Shown here in pieces: positions 47,109 through 58,207 of a stretch of DNA of 64,000 nt. The DNA is from Talinum fruticosum (Eukaryota; Streptophyta; Magnoliopsida; Caryophyllales; Talinaceae). Location of the stretch: the NCBI GenBank assembly GCA_021018815.1, contig JAITYX010000032.1, positions 2,604,001 through 2,668,000 on the forward strand. Direction: 5' to 3'. The stretch's first letter is position 1. Each line of letters starts with the position of its first letter. Made by a program: the position numbers and the translations under genes. Below the pieces are notes generated by a model that saw only the letters and a list, made by a program, of their open reading frames with translations, was not told where the DNA came from and did not search any database.

Positions 47109-50042
47109 TCAGAGTAGAGAGGATTCCCAACTAGCATAAACAGCACTGATAATTTTCTCATGTAATACTGCTCCAGAACAAGCAATAATTCCCCGGTCAA
47201 GTCCTTCCAAATATATACCCCTTGAAAAGTCTAGGGGACGTCCTCCAGCATCAGTTACCACACCACCAGCCTCCTCTATAATAAGCACACCTGCAGCATG
47301 ATCCCATATCTTCTCTTTGTAACCCGCTCTTGCAAATTTCATATATATTTCAGCATCTCCCGAGCTATGGCTGCATACTTGACCATGCTGTAAACACGCA
47401 ATGGCTGCTTTCTGAGAGGGAAAAAGTTAAATGGAACTTCATAAGAATTAAGCACAAACTGCACAGTTCCATAAACGAAGAGTTACATAACAGAGAGGTT
47501 CCAATGTTTCCTACATTCAACTGCATATTCCCAAGTCCCGCTAGGCAGGCTATGTTATTATTATTATTTTTTTTTGGGGGGGTTAGATCACTTAAATGAG
47601 GCTGCCTCACTTTTGGAGACCAATTCAAGTTGTAGTGATAAATCAACAAGAGAAAACCTTGGAAACATTCCTCAAAGTGTCCATTCACAGTTGCCAGGTT
47701 ATAACTAAAAGTATACCAAACTTGTATTCATATCTAACCAGAAAAACAAATATATGACATATAGACATTTGGATATAATATTATACTTACACAGGCATAA
47801 ACTAATGCATATATAAACAGAGAATGTTTCTATAAAAATATAAAAACAAACCCCTTGAACTCCTAGTTCTTCCATAGAGCATAGTAACCAACACCACATC
47901 AGATGAGAAGAAAAATAGCTTTCCTTATGTTCCACTAAGGAGCCATGCCAAAATATTTTCCTCAAGCATACAATGGACAATAATATTAGTCAGAGTACCA
48001 GGAATTTCATCTAAATCACACAGGCAGATAAGAGAATGTACAAGAAAAAAGTTTGAGCCCAGCCGAAACATGACCTAGATAAAAGCAACATGCCTGCAAA
48101 GTTTTACTTCAGTTCCTAATCCAACACTCCATGCAATCAACTTAGCCTCAAAGAATGCGAACAAGATAACATTTTCACAGCAGAAAAGTAAGCAACACAG
48201 CACATCACATACACACCTAAGACCAGCGGTTTGCGCAACCCCTTCTGTGAAAGAATGACTGGTATTTGCTTTTTCTACTGGCTCGCAAAATGTTGCAAGA
48301 GCTGGATCCTCAATGGAGGAAACTCGGATTGATCTTGCGGTATTGATCCCATCAAGTGTCAACTCTTCATGCAGTAATGGCTGCATCCACGCCTTCCCAG
48401 AGCCTTTCTTTGCATACATCACACAGCCTCTTTCCCACAAGTCAGGAGGGGTTGGGGACATATCTGAAGTGAGTTGATGATGATGGTTTATCAATCCCTT
48501 CTTTACAGGGTAGTTAGGGCAGCCAAGAACTCCAAGAACTACTCTTCCCTCCACAATCAATGCCAGGGCAACAGCATATTGATTACCACGAACAAAGCCC
48601 AGGGTCCCATCAACAGGGTCCAAAACCCAATGCCTTCCTTTAGGTCCACCAGAGGAGTTGCATCGACTAATGGCTTCAATAACTTGTTTGGCTTCGAGAG
48701 GATTAACAGGAGGTTTAAGGCCATATCTTGGTGCTGCCGAGAGGCATTCATTCACTGTTGTCACCACGGCCTCTAACAAACCCGAGGAATCGGACTTTGA
48801 GAGACTATATGCATCTTCTTCGGCAACGATGGATACATTTCGGCTTCCAAAAGACTCTGATAATATCCAGCTGACAACGGCTTGAACACTATAATCTGTT
48901 CATGCAGTAATGCCGATCTGCCATCAAATTCAGATGCACAAAGCATAACACAAATATGAAGTCAAATAGGAATGAATACTTAGCATTAAAACAAAAAATG
49001 AACGTCAAGGACTCAAAATTCAAGGAATCAAATCAAATGGAACTAAAGAAATAATAAAATAGAAGGGGGCGAATGTTATAGATAAGGAACAGGCGGGTTC
49101 TTTTGATACTTGCAAGAAAAAATAGCAGCAAACCCTCTCCTCAAAAAAGGGAAAATGTAATATGTGTATATTTCGAATGTACCATTTTTCCGATGAACTT
49201 GTTGCATTAATCAATTAACAAGGAGGTTGGTTTATGAAACTCATCACAAAGTTGCAGTATGCAAGGGCTCAATGCAAGTCATGGTCGAGCCATTTCTTGT
49301 CAGTGGTAGCCTTCATTTATACACTTTCATTCCCATTTACTTTTGACCAATTCACATAGGAAAAATTAAGCGAATTGCTCATTTAGTTATTCCAATAGGT
49401 TTCCCAGCCTATGTTATCATGTAAAATCAATATTAGATGCAACACTTGAGGAAGTAGTACATAAAGAAACCCTGAATTCATTTTAGTCATTAAAGAGGTC
49501 CCCTTGACTAAGTTTATGATCACATAATAGAGGGTGAATAAAGCTCACAGAAATGTTGCATTTCAAGACATGCAAATGCATTGTCCCAGAGAGGAATCAA
49601 AACTAAATTCCTCCACGCTTATGTTATACTTTCTGTTAACCCTCAAGGCTATTCTGACAGAAAATCCCAATACTTTCTGCGTTACCCCAGAGAGGAACCA
49701 AGGTCATGAATTGAATAGTGGTTTGAAATTGATGATTGTCATGAAAATCTGAGAAAATTGACATGAAGGTGGAAGAAAGAGCGCCCTAATTTAGACAGCA
49801 CACAACCACGCAATTTGATAATGGACATACATTGTTAGAGGCAGAGGAATCAAATATAGAGAGAGGGAATGAATTGAATTGCCTGCGACAGTGACGAGGG
49901 AATCGTCTTCCTTGGACTTGACCTGTTGATAGGAGGAGGAGAGCAAAGTGGTCTGGACCTTCTGGCAAAGAGCGCAAGCTAAATGGACGACTCTGACCGC
50001 CACATCCAATTCCTTGGAGACCTCCAACAACTCGTCGCCCAT
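47109..50042 (-). CDS. AHL: 3'(2'),5'-bisphosphate nucleotidase, HAL2-like AHL (one frameshift)
   Basis: Removes the 3'-phosphate from 3'-phosphoadenosine 5'-phosphate (PAP), the by-product of sulfation; inositol-monophosphatase superfamily, Mg-dependent, Li/Na-sensitive in relatives. Exons: 50042-49883, 48895-48217 and 47411-47109 (stop TGA). Landmarks: SKELDVAVRVVHLACALCQK at the N-terminus, DDSLVTVAD across intron 1, metal-binding IVAEEDAY, HWVLDPVDGTLGFVRG, GCPNYPVKK, MYAKKGSGKAWMQP, KIWDHAAGV and GIIACSGAVLHEKIISAVYA. Intron 1 has a GC donor (GCAG|GCAATT). Exon 3 loses one G at 47358-47361 (GDAE motif); with it restored the CDS is 1143 nt (380 aa plus stop), the family's usual size. The start is the first in-frame ATG (MGDELLEVSKEL); the frame is open upstream but has no earlier ATG there. 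No transit peptide is evident. Confidence 0.9.
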
Positions 50043-52935
50043 ATTTGTCCAGGTTCGTTCAAAATCCAAATCCGGCGGAGAGAAAAACTTGGGAACTCCC
50101 GACTCTCACTGCCTTACATAGTGGCCTGGGGTGGGGTGGGGGAGTGGGAGTGGGACACTCAAAAGCCGGGTTGCCCTCTCAAGCATCTGCAACAATTCCA
50201 TCCTCTCAAAATCCCTTTGCGATTTGTAAAGGTGTCACCTTTTGGATAAAGCCCAGCCCTCAGCCTCAACCTGAACCTCAGCCTCTACCTCGAGCCTCTG
50301 CTCTTTTCAATTATAAGACTCTAAGTAGACACGGGTAGGTTAATACGAGCTAGGTGTATTTGGGTTTGAATAAAATACGAGTTAGAAGTATTTTAAATTT
50401 GGATAAAATATGGACGGTTGTATATTGAATTATATGGATTTCGAGTCTACCTAACTGGTCGCGAGTGTATTTTTTATTAGTTATTTTTCTTTTTTAATTG
50501 TAACAATCCAACCTATTTTTGCTTAAAATGACCTATAATTCAACGAAAATGTATAGTATTTGTATTTTTCGAAAAAATATCAAAAATATTCAAAATTTTC
50601 ATTATAATATTTGTGTGAAAACCCTATTGAGTCCAACGGCTTAACCGCTAAACCCGTTTAAATAAGGTCAATGATGGATTAAATAATAATGACTTGTTGT
50701 TTTAATGATTCATTAAAGTTCGATGTTTATTTCACCTCTTTTATTATAATATGGAGATTTATATGCATATTTACTGCATTTTAAAATAGATCGAGAAAGG
50801 GTAGACCTAAATAGGCTCAACCGACCCATTTTATTAAGTAGGAAAATTTTCACTTTGTTTGAACTCGACCCATTACCCATCTTAGGCATTATGGTTCAAG
50901 TACATCTAAAACGATTACGAGATAAATGAGAATTAGAGATTTATAAAAAAGCTAAAATTTATTTTAATTAAAACATCAAAAATTTACATCATTATGGTAA
51001 TATATTTCTAAAAACAAAAGTATATTATTTAAGATGTGACTAGATATATTTACTTCACCAAAAATATAACAATATAACCTGTGCATTTTTAGTATTTTAG
51101 TATATCATACCATTTGAATCCATACATTTTATTGAAATTAGTTATGTATAATTTTTGTATTTATTTAATATTTTTTATGAGAAAGAAGTTGAGATGAAAT
51201 AGTATTAGTGTTTGTTTATAAAAATGATTGCGATAAATATGGAACGTCCCTCCAAATGATGTGATATAATAAATAATCATTACTAAAAGAGAGATAAAGT
51301 GAAAGGAAAATCATATAATGGTATAAAACATTCAATCAACAAATCATAAAGGTAAAATTGTTATTTTTATACCCTTCACCTAACGAGTCGAATGGGTTCG
51401 GGTCGGATTTTACCCACTAATTTACGGATTTTTCAGATTCGGGTAGAAAAATTGTGTTCAAAATCCAAAAATTTTAGGCGGATTCGGATCGGGTTTTCGA
51501 GTCGGGTTAGTTTTTGCCAGGTGTACTTGCAAGTATGTCGGTTTATCTCAATTGGTTTCACTTTAGGTTTGGTTTAGATTAGGTTGGATCAAAATTTTTA
51601 ATCGGGTCAATCATAATAAGTCTAATTAAAAGTAGTACTTGAGAAAAAATATATACATTTATTTTTGTATATAAGTTAATTGGACTTATCGTCGGAAGCG
51701 GTAAAGGGAACGTTTTCGTGGAAGGACTTTTGGAAGTCATAAAATCTTACATAACCATTACATTACACATGGTAGCTAATACATGACACTCAAAACTTAT
51801 TATTGGGTTCTTAACATACATATTAACTATTGTTTGAGACTTGTTTTAGGTCTATCTTTCATCCTTACAACTCGTTGGCATTGGTGATGTCCCTATAAAT
51901 ATTTAAGTATTGATCATGTCGGTAAAAATAACACAACAAGTGGTTATTTGTTCATATAATGGAGTAGCAACTAACTAGTTGAACAATGCTTGTCCATAAT
52001 TCTTGCATCCACGTATTTCTTATCTTGGATATATAATGCAACTTATAAACTTAAAATATTATGTTTAGTGTGATAAAATTGATTTTTAACCAAATTTTTA
52101 ACGTTACTATTCTTCAGTCAAATCGACTCCAACTTCAAGAAAAATCTAATGTTTTTCAAAGGACAAAATGACAAAACTGAATAAAATCCTCCAAAGCTTT
52201 GTTAATGTTGATTGTAAAAGCTTATTGAGCAAACCTGACTTGAAATTAAACCTAATGTGAAATTCGATTTTGATTAACTGGCGCTAAACCTAATGTGAAC
52301 ATTCCTTTGGCGCGTGGACCTGACTTGAAATTAAATCTAAAGATAACATTGATCTGGCTGGTTCTGAAGCTATTTTAGGGGTAATTTGTTCTTTTGAGTG
52401 GACTTGAATTGAGAATGGTTGTTCATATATAGAGGTGGCTTTGGTTTATTTTTTCGGATGAATAATTTGTCCGAATAAGGTCGTAATTATGCTTTCTATG
52501 TAGACATCAATTATACTCTATCGTTTTATCATAACTCTTTCGGACTTTATCAATGATTAAGAAAACATGGAACCGGCTGGAATAAATGCTTCACTATAGC
52601 TATACCATTGGTCAATGCTTTGGGCTCTGGATCAGAGTCATACATTTACGTAGCATAATTTGGCATTTAAATACTTGCAAATTGTTCCTTAAGCACAGTG
52701 GCACAAATTTGGTGGACTCTTTAGTTAAAAAATTGCTGTAGCTTTTTGGTTTCTAGTGAACTTAGTGTTTTAGCCCTCTGAAGAGAGATTTCTTTGTCTA
52801 CAGAGGGAGAAGCTTACACATTCAACAAGAATTGAAATATATATGCTGTAAGACTAAAACTGTAACTAACACATTAGGAGATATTGTGCCTACAAGCAGT
52901 GGAGTTCTTGTTTTTGTAGTTGAGTTTGTTGATTC
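50043..52935. other. Intergenic region between AHL promoter and Root_cap gene
   Basis: The first 250 bases are the AHL leader and promoter. Beyond that the sequence is AT-rich with scattered CGGGT/ACCCG-type words (50330-50460, 50790-50890, 51380-51600) reminiscent of old non-autonomous transposons, but I could not define ends. No gene seen. Confidence 0.45.
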
Positions 52936-54473
52936 TCATTTCCTACAGACCATGCCATGGCCGCTTGTTGCGCTGCCGCTGCAATCTAACATGCCAAGGT
53001 CCTTAAGAAACGAGAGATCCTGTTGTTGAACGCCCACCGGGGAGAACAAACAGGACTTACAGTCTGCAGATAACAAGGTCGATGTTCTGTATCGGTCCTC
53101 TCCCCCAACTACAGGCATCGCAACACCTGGTTTGGCAGGGTTGTTGAAATCCGGTTGATAAGTCCTCCCAAGCACCCCGTCAACTTTCGATGAAAGCCCA
53201 AAGAACCTGAATTGCACTTCCAAGTGAGCAAAGCTGTTATCTATAGGTATTTGATAATTGTGGATCCTATCCTCTTCCTTAGTAATAGGCACCACGTTCA
53301 CAGAGATCTCAGCAACTTCTTCAAGAGTCACTATGACACTGTTCCTGCTCTCTGTCCTTTCCACTTTCAGCTCTTGCATTGAAGATGCCCAACTCGAGGG
53401 ATAACCTTCCGGTAAATCTAGCTCCTGACCGTCATAAGACAACTTCAAGTGGTCAACTTCATCATCCCACTTTGCAGTTGGGATAGCCTCAAGTGAGAAA
53501 TTGTGGGAATCAAACAAGACGCCAAGGGCTTGTATCCATGTGTAATCCCGGGTTCTACCAGCTGGTCGCAGCCCAATGAAGCGAGCATTGACTTGGAGAG
53601 TCAGATCTGAAACTAAGCTGAAGTGCTCATTTGCCTTGCCGTGGAAGTAGAAAACAATCCCATCTGCACCAATGAAGCGAGGATCCAAGCATGCTGCTCC
53701 ACGCCCACTGCAATTTGGCTTGCGATCTATCCATAATTCAATGTGAGAATGTTTTACATTTTATGTTACTCATTATCTTTATTTCACCTTGAGTACCTAG
53801 TCAGGTTCTTGATGCATTCATTAAGGGTATAGATACTTACGCATCCTTCTAGGCTAAATGCAAAGAAACTTTTCAGAAAATAGATATAATTAGACTTGTG
53901 CGCAAATGCTTGACAGTCAACGCCCAGCTTATGCCAAAACTAACTGTGAGAATATGTTACAATCTATGCTTTACTCGAAGTCATCATTCTACCTCAATGT
54001 GCTTGATGTACACTTCAATGAAGGTATATATATGCACAAATTCTCAAAAGATGGCAAGACTGAAAATCAGAAGGGTTCCCTCATCTAAGGAGACTGTATA
54101 AGGGTTCGACTTACAACTGATTTTTAAAAACCAAGAAAGCATGTAAAATTGCAATGACGACTAGTAAAATGCAAACATACTACTGATAGTTATCAGAAAC
54201 AGGAAAGGGGACAAGCGTACTTCTGCATTCAGCCTTGCAAATTGGGGAAGAGCAGTCTATGTGGCAAACTTTGGCTTTGGGACTTTGTGGTGTTGTTGTT
54301 GGGCATTGTTTGGGGCATTGTATCCGCTTAAGGAAGCACGGACTTCGGCGAGTGTAACAGATTCTAGTCTCCTGGTGTACATCTACTGCTGCCGTTGAGG
54401 TGGAACTGGACTTGGAACTTACTTGAACCGCAATCGAGATGACAAGGAGGAAACTGATCACCAAGCTGCTCAT
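52936..54473 (-). CDS. Secreted Root_cap / LEA-related family protein
   Basis: Plant-specific protein of the Root_cap (PF06830) family, molecular role unknown. Exon 1 54473-54221 and exon 2 53726-52936 join in phase (ECRNRKPNC across the junction) to 1044 nt, 347 aa. The ATG gives MSSLVISFLLVISIAVQVSS, a typical signal peptide. Next comes a Cys-rich stretch (PCFLKRIQCPKQCP, CHIDCSSPICKAEC, CSGRGAACLDP), then the beta-rich domain with DPRFIGADGIVFYFHG, DLTLQVNARFIGLRP, TRDYTWIQALGVLF and the C-terminal GVLGRTYQPDF and RTSTLLSADC. The reading frame is clean in both exons, unlike several neighbours. Extracellular location is inferred from the signal peptide. Confidence 0.9.
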
Positions 54474-54590
54474 GTTTGAGACTTGCTTCAAGCCTGATGG
54501 CTGTTTTCTTCATATATATGCAGGCAAAGATAATGGGCCTGTGAGTCTTTCCTTAGTTGTTCTTGTAGAAACAAGCAAGTGAGTCTTTGT

Positions 54591-54597
54591 TTATATA
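54591..54597 (-). promoter_or_regulatory. TATA box of the Root_cap gene
   Basis: TATATAAAC on the minus strand about 120 bp upstream of the ATG at 54473; initiation some 30 bp downstream would leave a leader near 90 nt. Position and consensus are both good. Confidence 0.55.
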
Positions 54598-54599
54598 GA

Positions 54600-57030
54600 G
54601 TTAGCTAGTTGAGCCTTGCAGGCAGGCCCTTTGCTTGCGCATTAATTTCTGCACAAACTTTTTATTTTCTGGTAAGATTCAACCCACAAACCTACTTAGA
54701 AATAAATGTCGATAGACCTACTAAACCTCACCCTTGTCTATTTACAATATATGAATGTCCTTAAGCCATAATCATATACCCAACTTAAAATAAGATGAAA
54801 TGACTTGATCAGAACATTAATTTAACGTAACTGGACCCTTATCGATTGCATTTTCTCATTAACCAGAAATGACTTTAACCTGGTCAATCCATTTATTCCA
54901 TCAACCTATTCTAAACTCAATTTATATACCATTCGCCAGTTCATGAATGTTTGAATTGAATCTAGAGGTAAGCTTGATTAGGCTGGAATTGAGTACTTTA
55001 TGGGAAAAGTTTTGGTCAATGCCTCGAGCTGAGGACCAGGAGAGGTTTGTAAACGTATATTGGGGCTTTAACTAACTTATGTATTGTCCTGTAGTGACGC
55101 AGAGCCTCAAGTTTTGGGGTTTGGGTTTTTAACTAATTGTCTATGACTATAAATATATCATGTTAGCCTTGTAAAACTCATTCGTTGACCTTTGGGGTAT
55201 CATGGGAAGCTCAAGTGAGGACTTACCTGTTACTTTTGAAATTCAAAGACATGCATGCTTTTGGATTTAACTTTTGCACATGTAAGAAAGTGATGGTAAG
55301 AAATGCCAATTGCCAAACCAACACATTCAGAAAAGTAATCGGAGTCTCGGGCTGTTACGTGAGTACGTGCGAAGCTTCCGCGAGGCAAAGGATCGAGGGA
55401 GGTGATGGTACAGCATCACGTTCAGACGTGGTCTCCTCCAATGAATTAATTTTGGAGGAAAGGCGGGCATGTCTAGGTTGGGGCGGGGTTTTCCTGTCCG
55501 GAATCATGCTGGGGATGTTTTGCATGCGGGTGTTAAACAGGGCGCGAGAGGTTCGGATGCCTTGAGGATGATGAAGCTCCAACTTGTTTGTTTGGCCGGC
55601 CTCAAGAGTGCTCATGATGGCTTCTCGAATATGATTTTTTTTTTTCAATTGATAAATGTAAGGCATAAAGCATTCAGAGTACAAATATCATACTAAATAC
55701 TTCCAAAAGGAGAGGATAAGGTGAAAATAAAAGGATTAAATTTCAACCATTCACTTCAAATCTAATGGCTAAGATTAAAATAAAGTTGTTTTATATCAAA
55801 ACCACCCTTACGATCAGTCAACCACCTCTACACTAATCCTCGACCACCACAGCTACCGGCGACTGTCATGGCCTACCACGAGGGGTCTTCCATCTCACCA
55901 CCAACCTCAAAAACTGTTGGCAACTTCACTGGTGGAAGTCATTAGTCTCCAAAATTACAGCCACCACCAAACTTGAAAACCACCCACGACCACTGCTCTC
56001 TCTCTCTATGTATACCTACCTCACACTCTTACCCTATTCCCCTCCTCTCATGAGATATACCCCATATATACATATATATCCTCTGTTTTGAAATCAAATT
56101 TTTAAATTTGACCGCCTTTTTTAACCATAATAATTAGTTATAGCCCTTCATAATTTGGTGATTATGAATCATATAATATATCAATCTAGATCCATAATAA
56201 GAAATACTTTCTTAGCATCCAACATCAAAACCTTCCTCTTCATTATATATAGTTCATAAAAACTTGATCTTACAAATTTATTTCTCTAGAAAAATGTTCA
56301 TTTAAGAGGGTTAAGTTCAACCCATTTTAGAAATATCCGTATAAATTAATAGGCATGTAAGCATCTTATAAGTTTTAGATTGATAAGTTTTTAGAATATG
56401 ACTCAATGAATGGCACTCATAAATAATTTCTTTATCAACAAAGAATTAAATTTTATCAAGTATTAACTTTACTCTTCTTACCTTCTATTCGACAGGAAGG
56501 TTATGTAAAATTTGTGGATCTTCTCGTTAAATGTTGTATGATGAAACAACGATTGAGTAGAAGACGAGCATTGAAAAGAATTTCAATTAATTCTTTCAAT
56601 CGTAAGATTTATTGTTATTTAAATTTGATTTTTATTGTAAATGTCGTATGCCTTTCAATTAATGAAATTTATCCCTTATTTTCAAAAAAAAAGTCATTAT
56701 TCACATATCTTTTTATTATGGGGTAGTTTGCAACTTTAGGAGATAAAGTGAGCCAACTAGAGATACTAAACATGTCTTCCAGTAATTAAATCAAGAGTTT
56801 TCTAAATGAACAAAAATAAACAAAATTCTTATTATTAGAGCATAGACCTTAGGACTTATTTTTATAAGGTGCCAAGAAAAATGGTTTTATACAAATTGTC
56901 AAAACCTTAGGATAAAATTGCAACTAAAAACTCCAGCAAAAACTCAAAAGCAATAATAGTCATATCACATATAGAAGTAGAGTAATTTGAAAAATTTTGA
57001 ACACCGCAGATAAACTTATGCGATATAAAA
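54600..57030. other. Intergenic, no gene recognised
   Basis: Divergent promoter side of the Root_cap gene and far upstream region of LDL2. A fairly GC-balanced stretch at 55185-55680 has open frames on both strands but shows no known domain; I leave it unannotated. Confidence 0.4.
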
Positions 57031-57301
57031 CTTCATTTATTTTAAAATATATATCATTTTAAATATTTTTTTGTTTCATAATATTGTCACTTTACAATTT
57101 TAATGATCTAATAATGACTAGTTTACCAATTTTATTTTTCTTAATTATTTTTTCCTCTCATTTTTTCATTGATTTTATTCATTTCCAATTGAATATTGGG
57201 ACAACTTAGTCTTTTAACACAAATCTTGTTATAAAATTTTTATTTTTTTTATGTTTCCTTATAACCTTAAAACGATAAATATTTTGAAACAGAGGGAGTG
57301 A
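57031..57301. mobile_element. Stowaway-like MITE in LDL2 upstream region
   Basis: Left part TTATTTTAAAATATATATCA and right end ATTTTGAAACAGAGGGAGTG are the inverted ends of the same family. The interior has TCTTTTAACACAAATCTTGT. It lies about 600 bp upstream of the likely LDL2 leader. Confidence 0.6.
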
Positions 57302-57904
57302 TTGATGACATTAAATATTGAAAATTAAATTAACAAATACGAATGGTTGAATTTATGAGAGATTTTAACATAAAAATAACTTCTTCTTCTTTTTTTAAAC
57401 AAACATAAAAATAACTTTTAGTTATGCAGATTTTATAACTAGATTGGAAATTGATCATAGTTAAAATTATAATTATAAAGTTTTAAAAATAAATATAGAA
57501 TAAATAATAAGCTATAATAACACTTGGGTTCTTGGCCCATATGATTGGGCCAATATCATGATCCGACGATGAGTCCGCTTAAAACTGTAGGAGTTCCCTC
57601 CAATCAAAAATTCTAAAATCAATTCACTCGACACACACTTCGAGGGCCACTTCCCCTTCCCCACCCTAACGCAATCATAACGCAGCAAGAACCCTAATTC
57701 CGACTGAAATTTCAACTTCGACGACACCAATCCAGCTTCAATTACGTTTTGTGCATTTCTCTCTCGAAGCACTTCTCATTCAACTTTCCCCCAAACCCAA
57801 CGGCTTCTTAATCCCTGGTTTATCCCTCCATCCTCCTCCGTCCCTCTCTCTGTCCTCGCCGGAGTAGATTCTTTCTGGAAATTCATCAGAGGGTTGCTTC
57901 TAAG

Positions 57905-58149
57905 GTATGCCCATGTCTTTTGCCGTCGATTAATGGTTGTGCATGTTTACCATTTGGTATTTAGCGCTCTGGGTGTTGTCTTGGAAACAAAAGGGGCTTC
58001 GAAACCGTGATGTGCTGTTGTGATGCTGTTGATAGTGGTGTAGAACCAAGAACGAATATGGATTCAGTTCGGATATTGGTTTGTATTAACTCCTTTAACT
58101 GCTGCTTATTGCTTTACCTTTTCGGGCAATCATGAATTTGAGCATATAG
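57905..58149 (+). other. Predicted 5'-UTR intron of LDL2
   Basis: CTAAG|GTATGC donor and CATATAG|G acceptor frame a 245-nt AT-richer stretch directly upstream of the coding exon. Leader introns are common in plant genes; transcript evidence is not available here. Confidence 0.5.
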
Positions 58150-58207
58150 GCTTTGGGGTTTCTTGGGGGCTGTTCTGGGTTGCGAAAAATTGTTTGGAGG
58201 TGAGCAC

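Noticed and set aside
57512..57772. Minus-strand frame upstream of LDL2
   Set aside because: No domain, and it overlaps the probable LDL2 promoter and leader.
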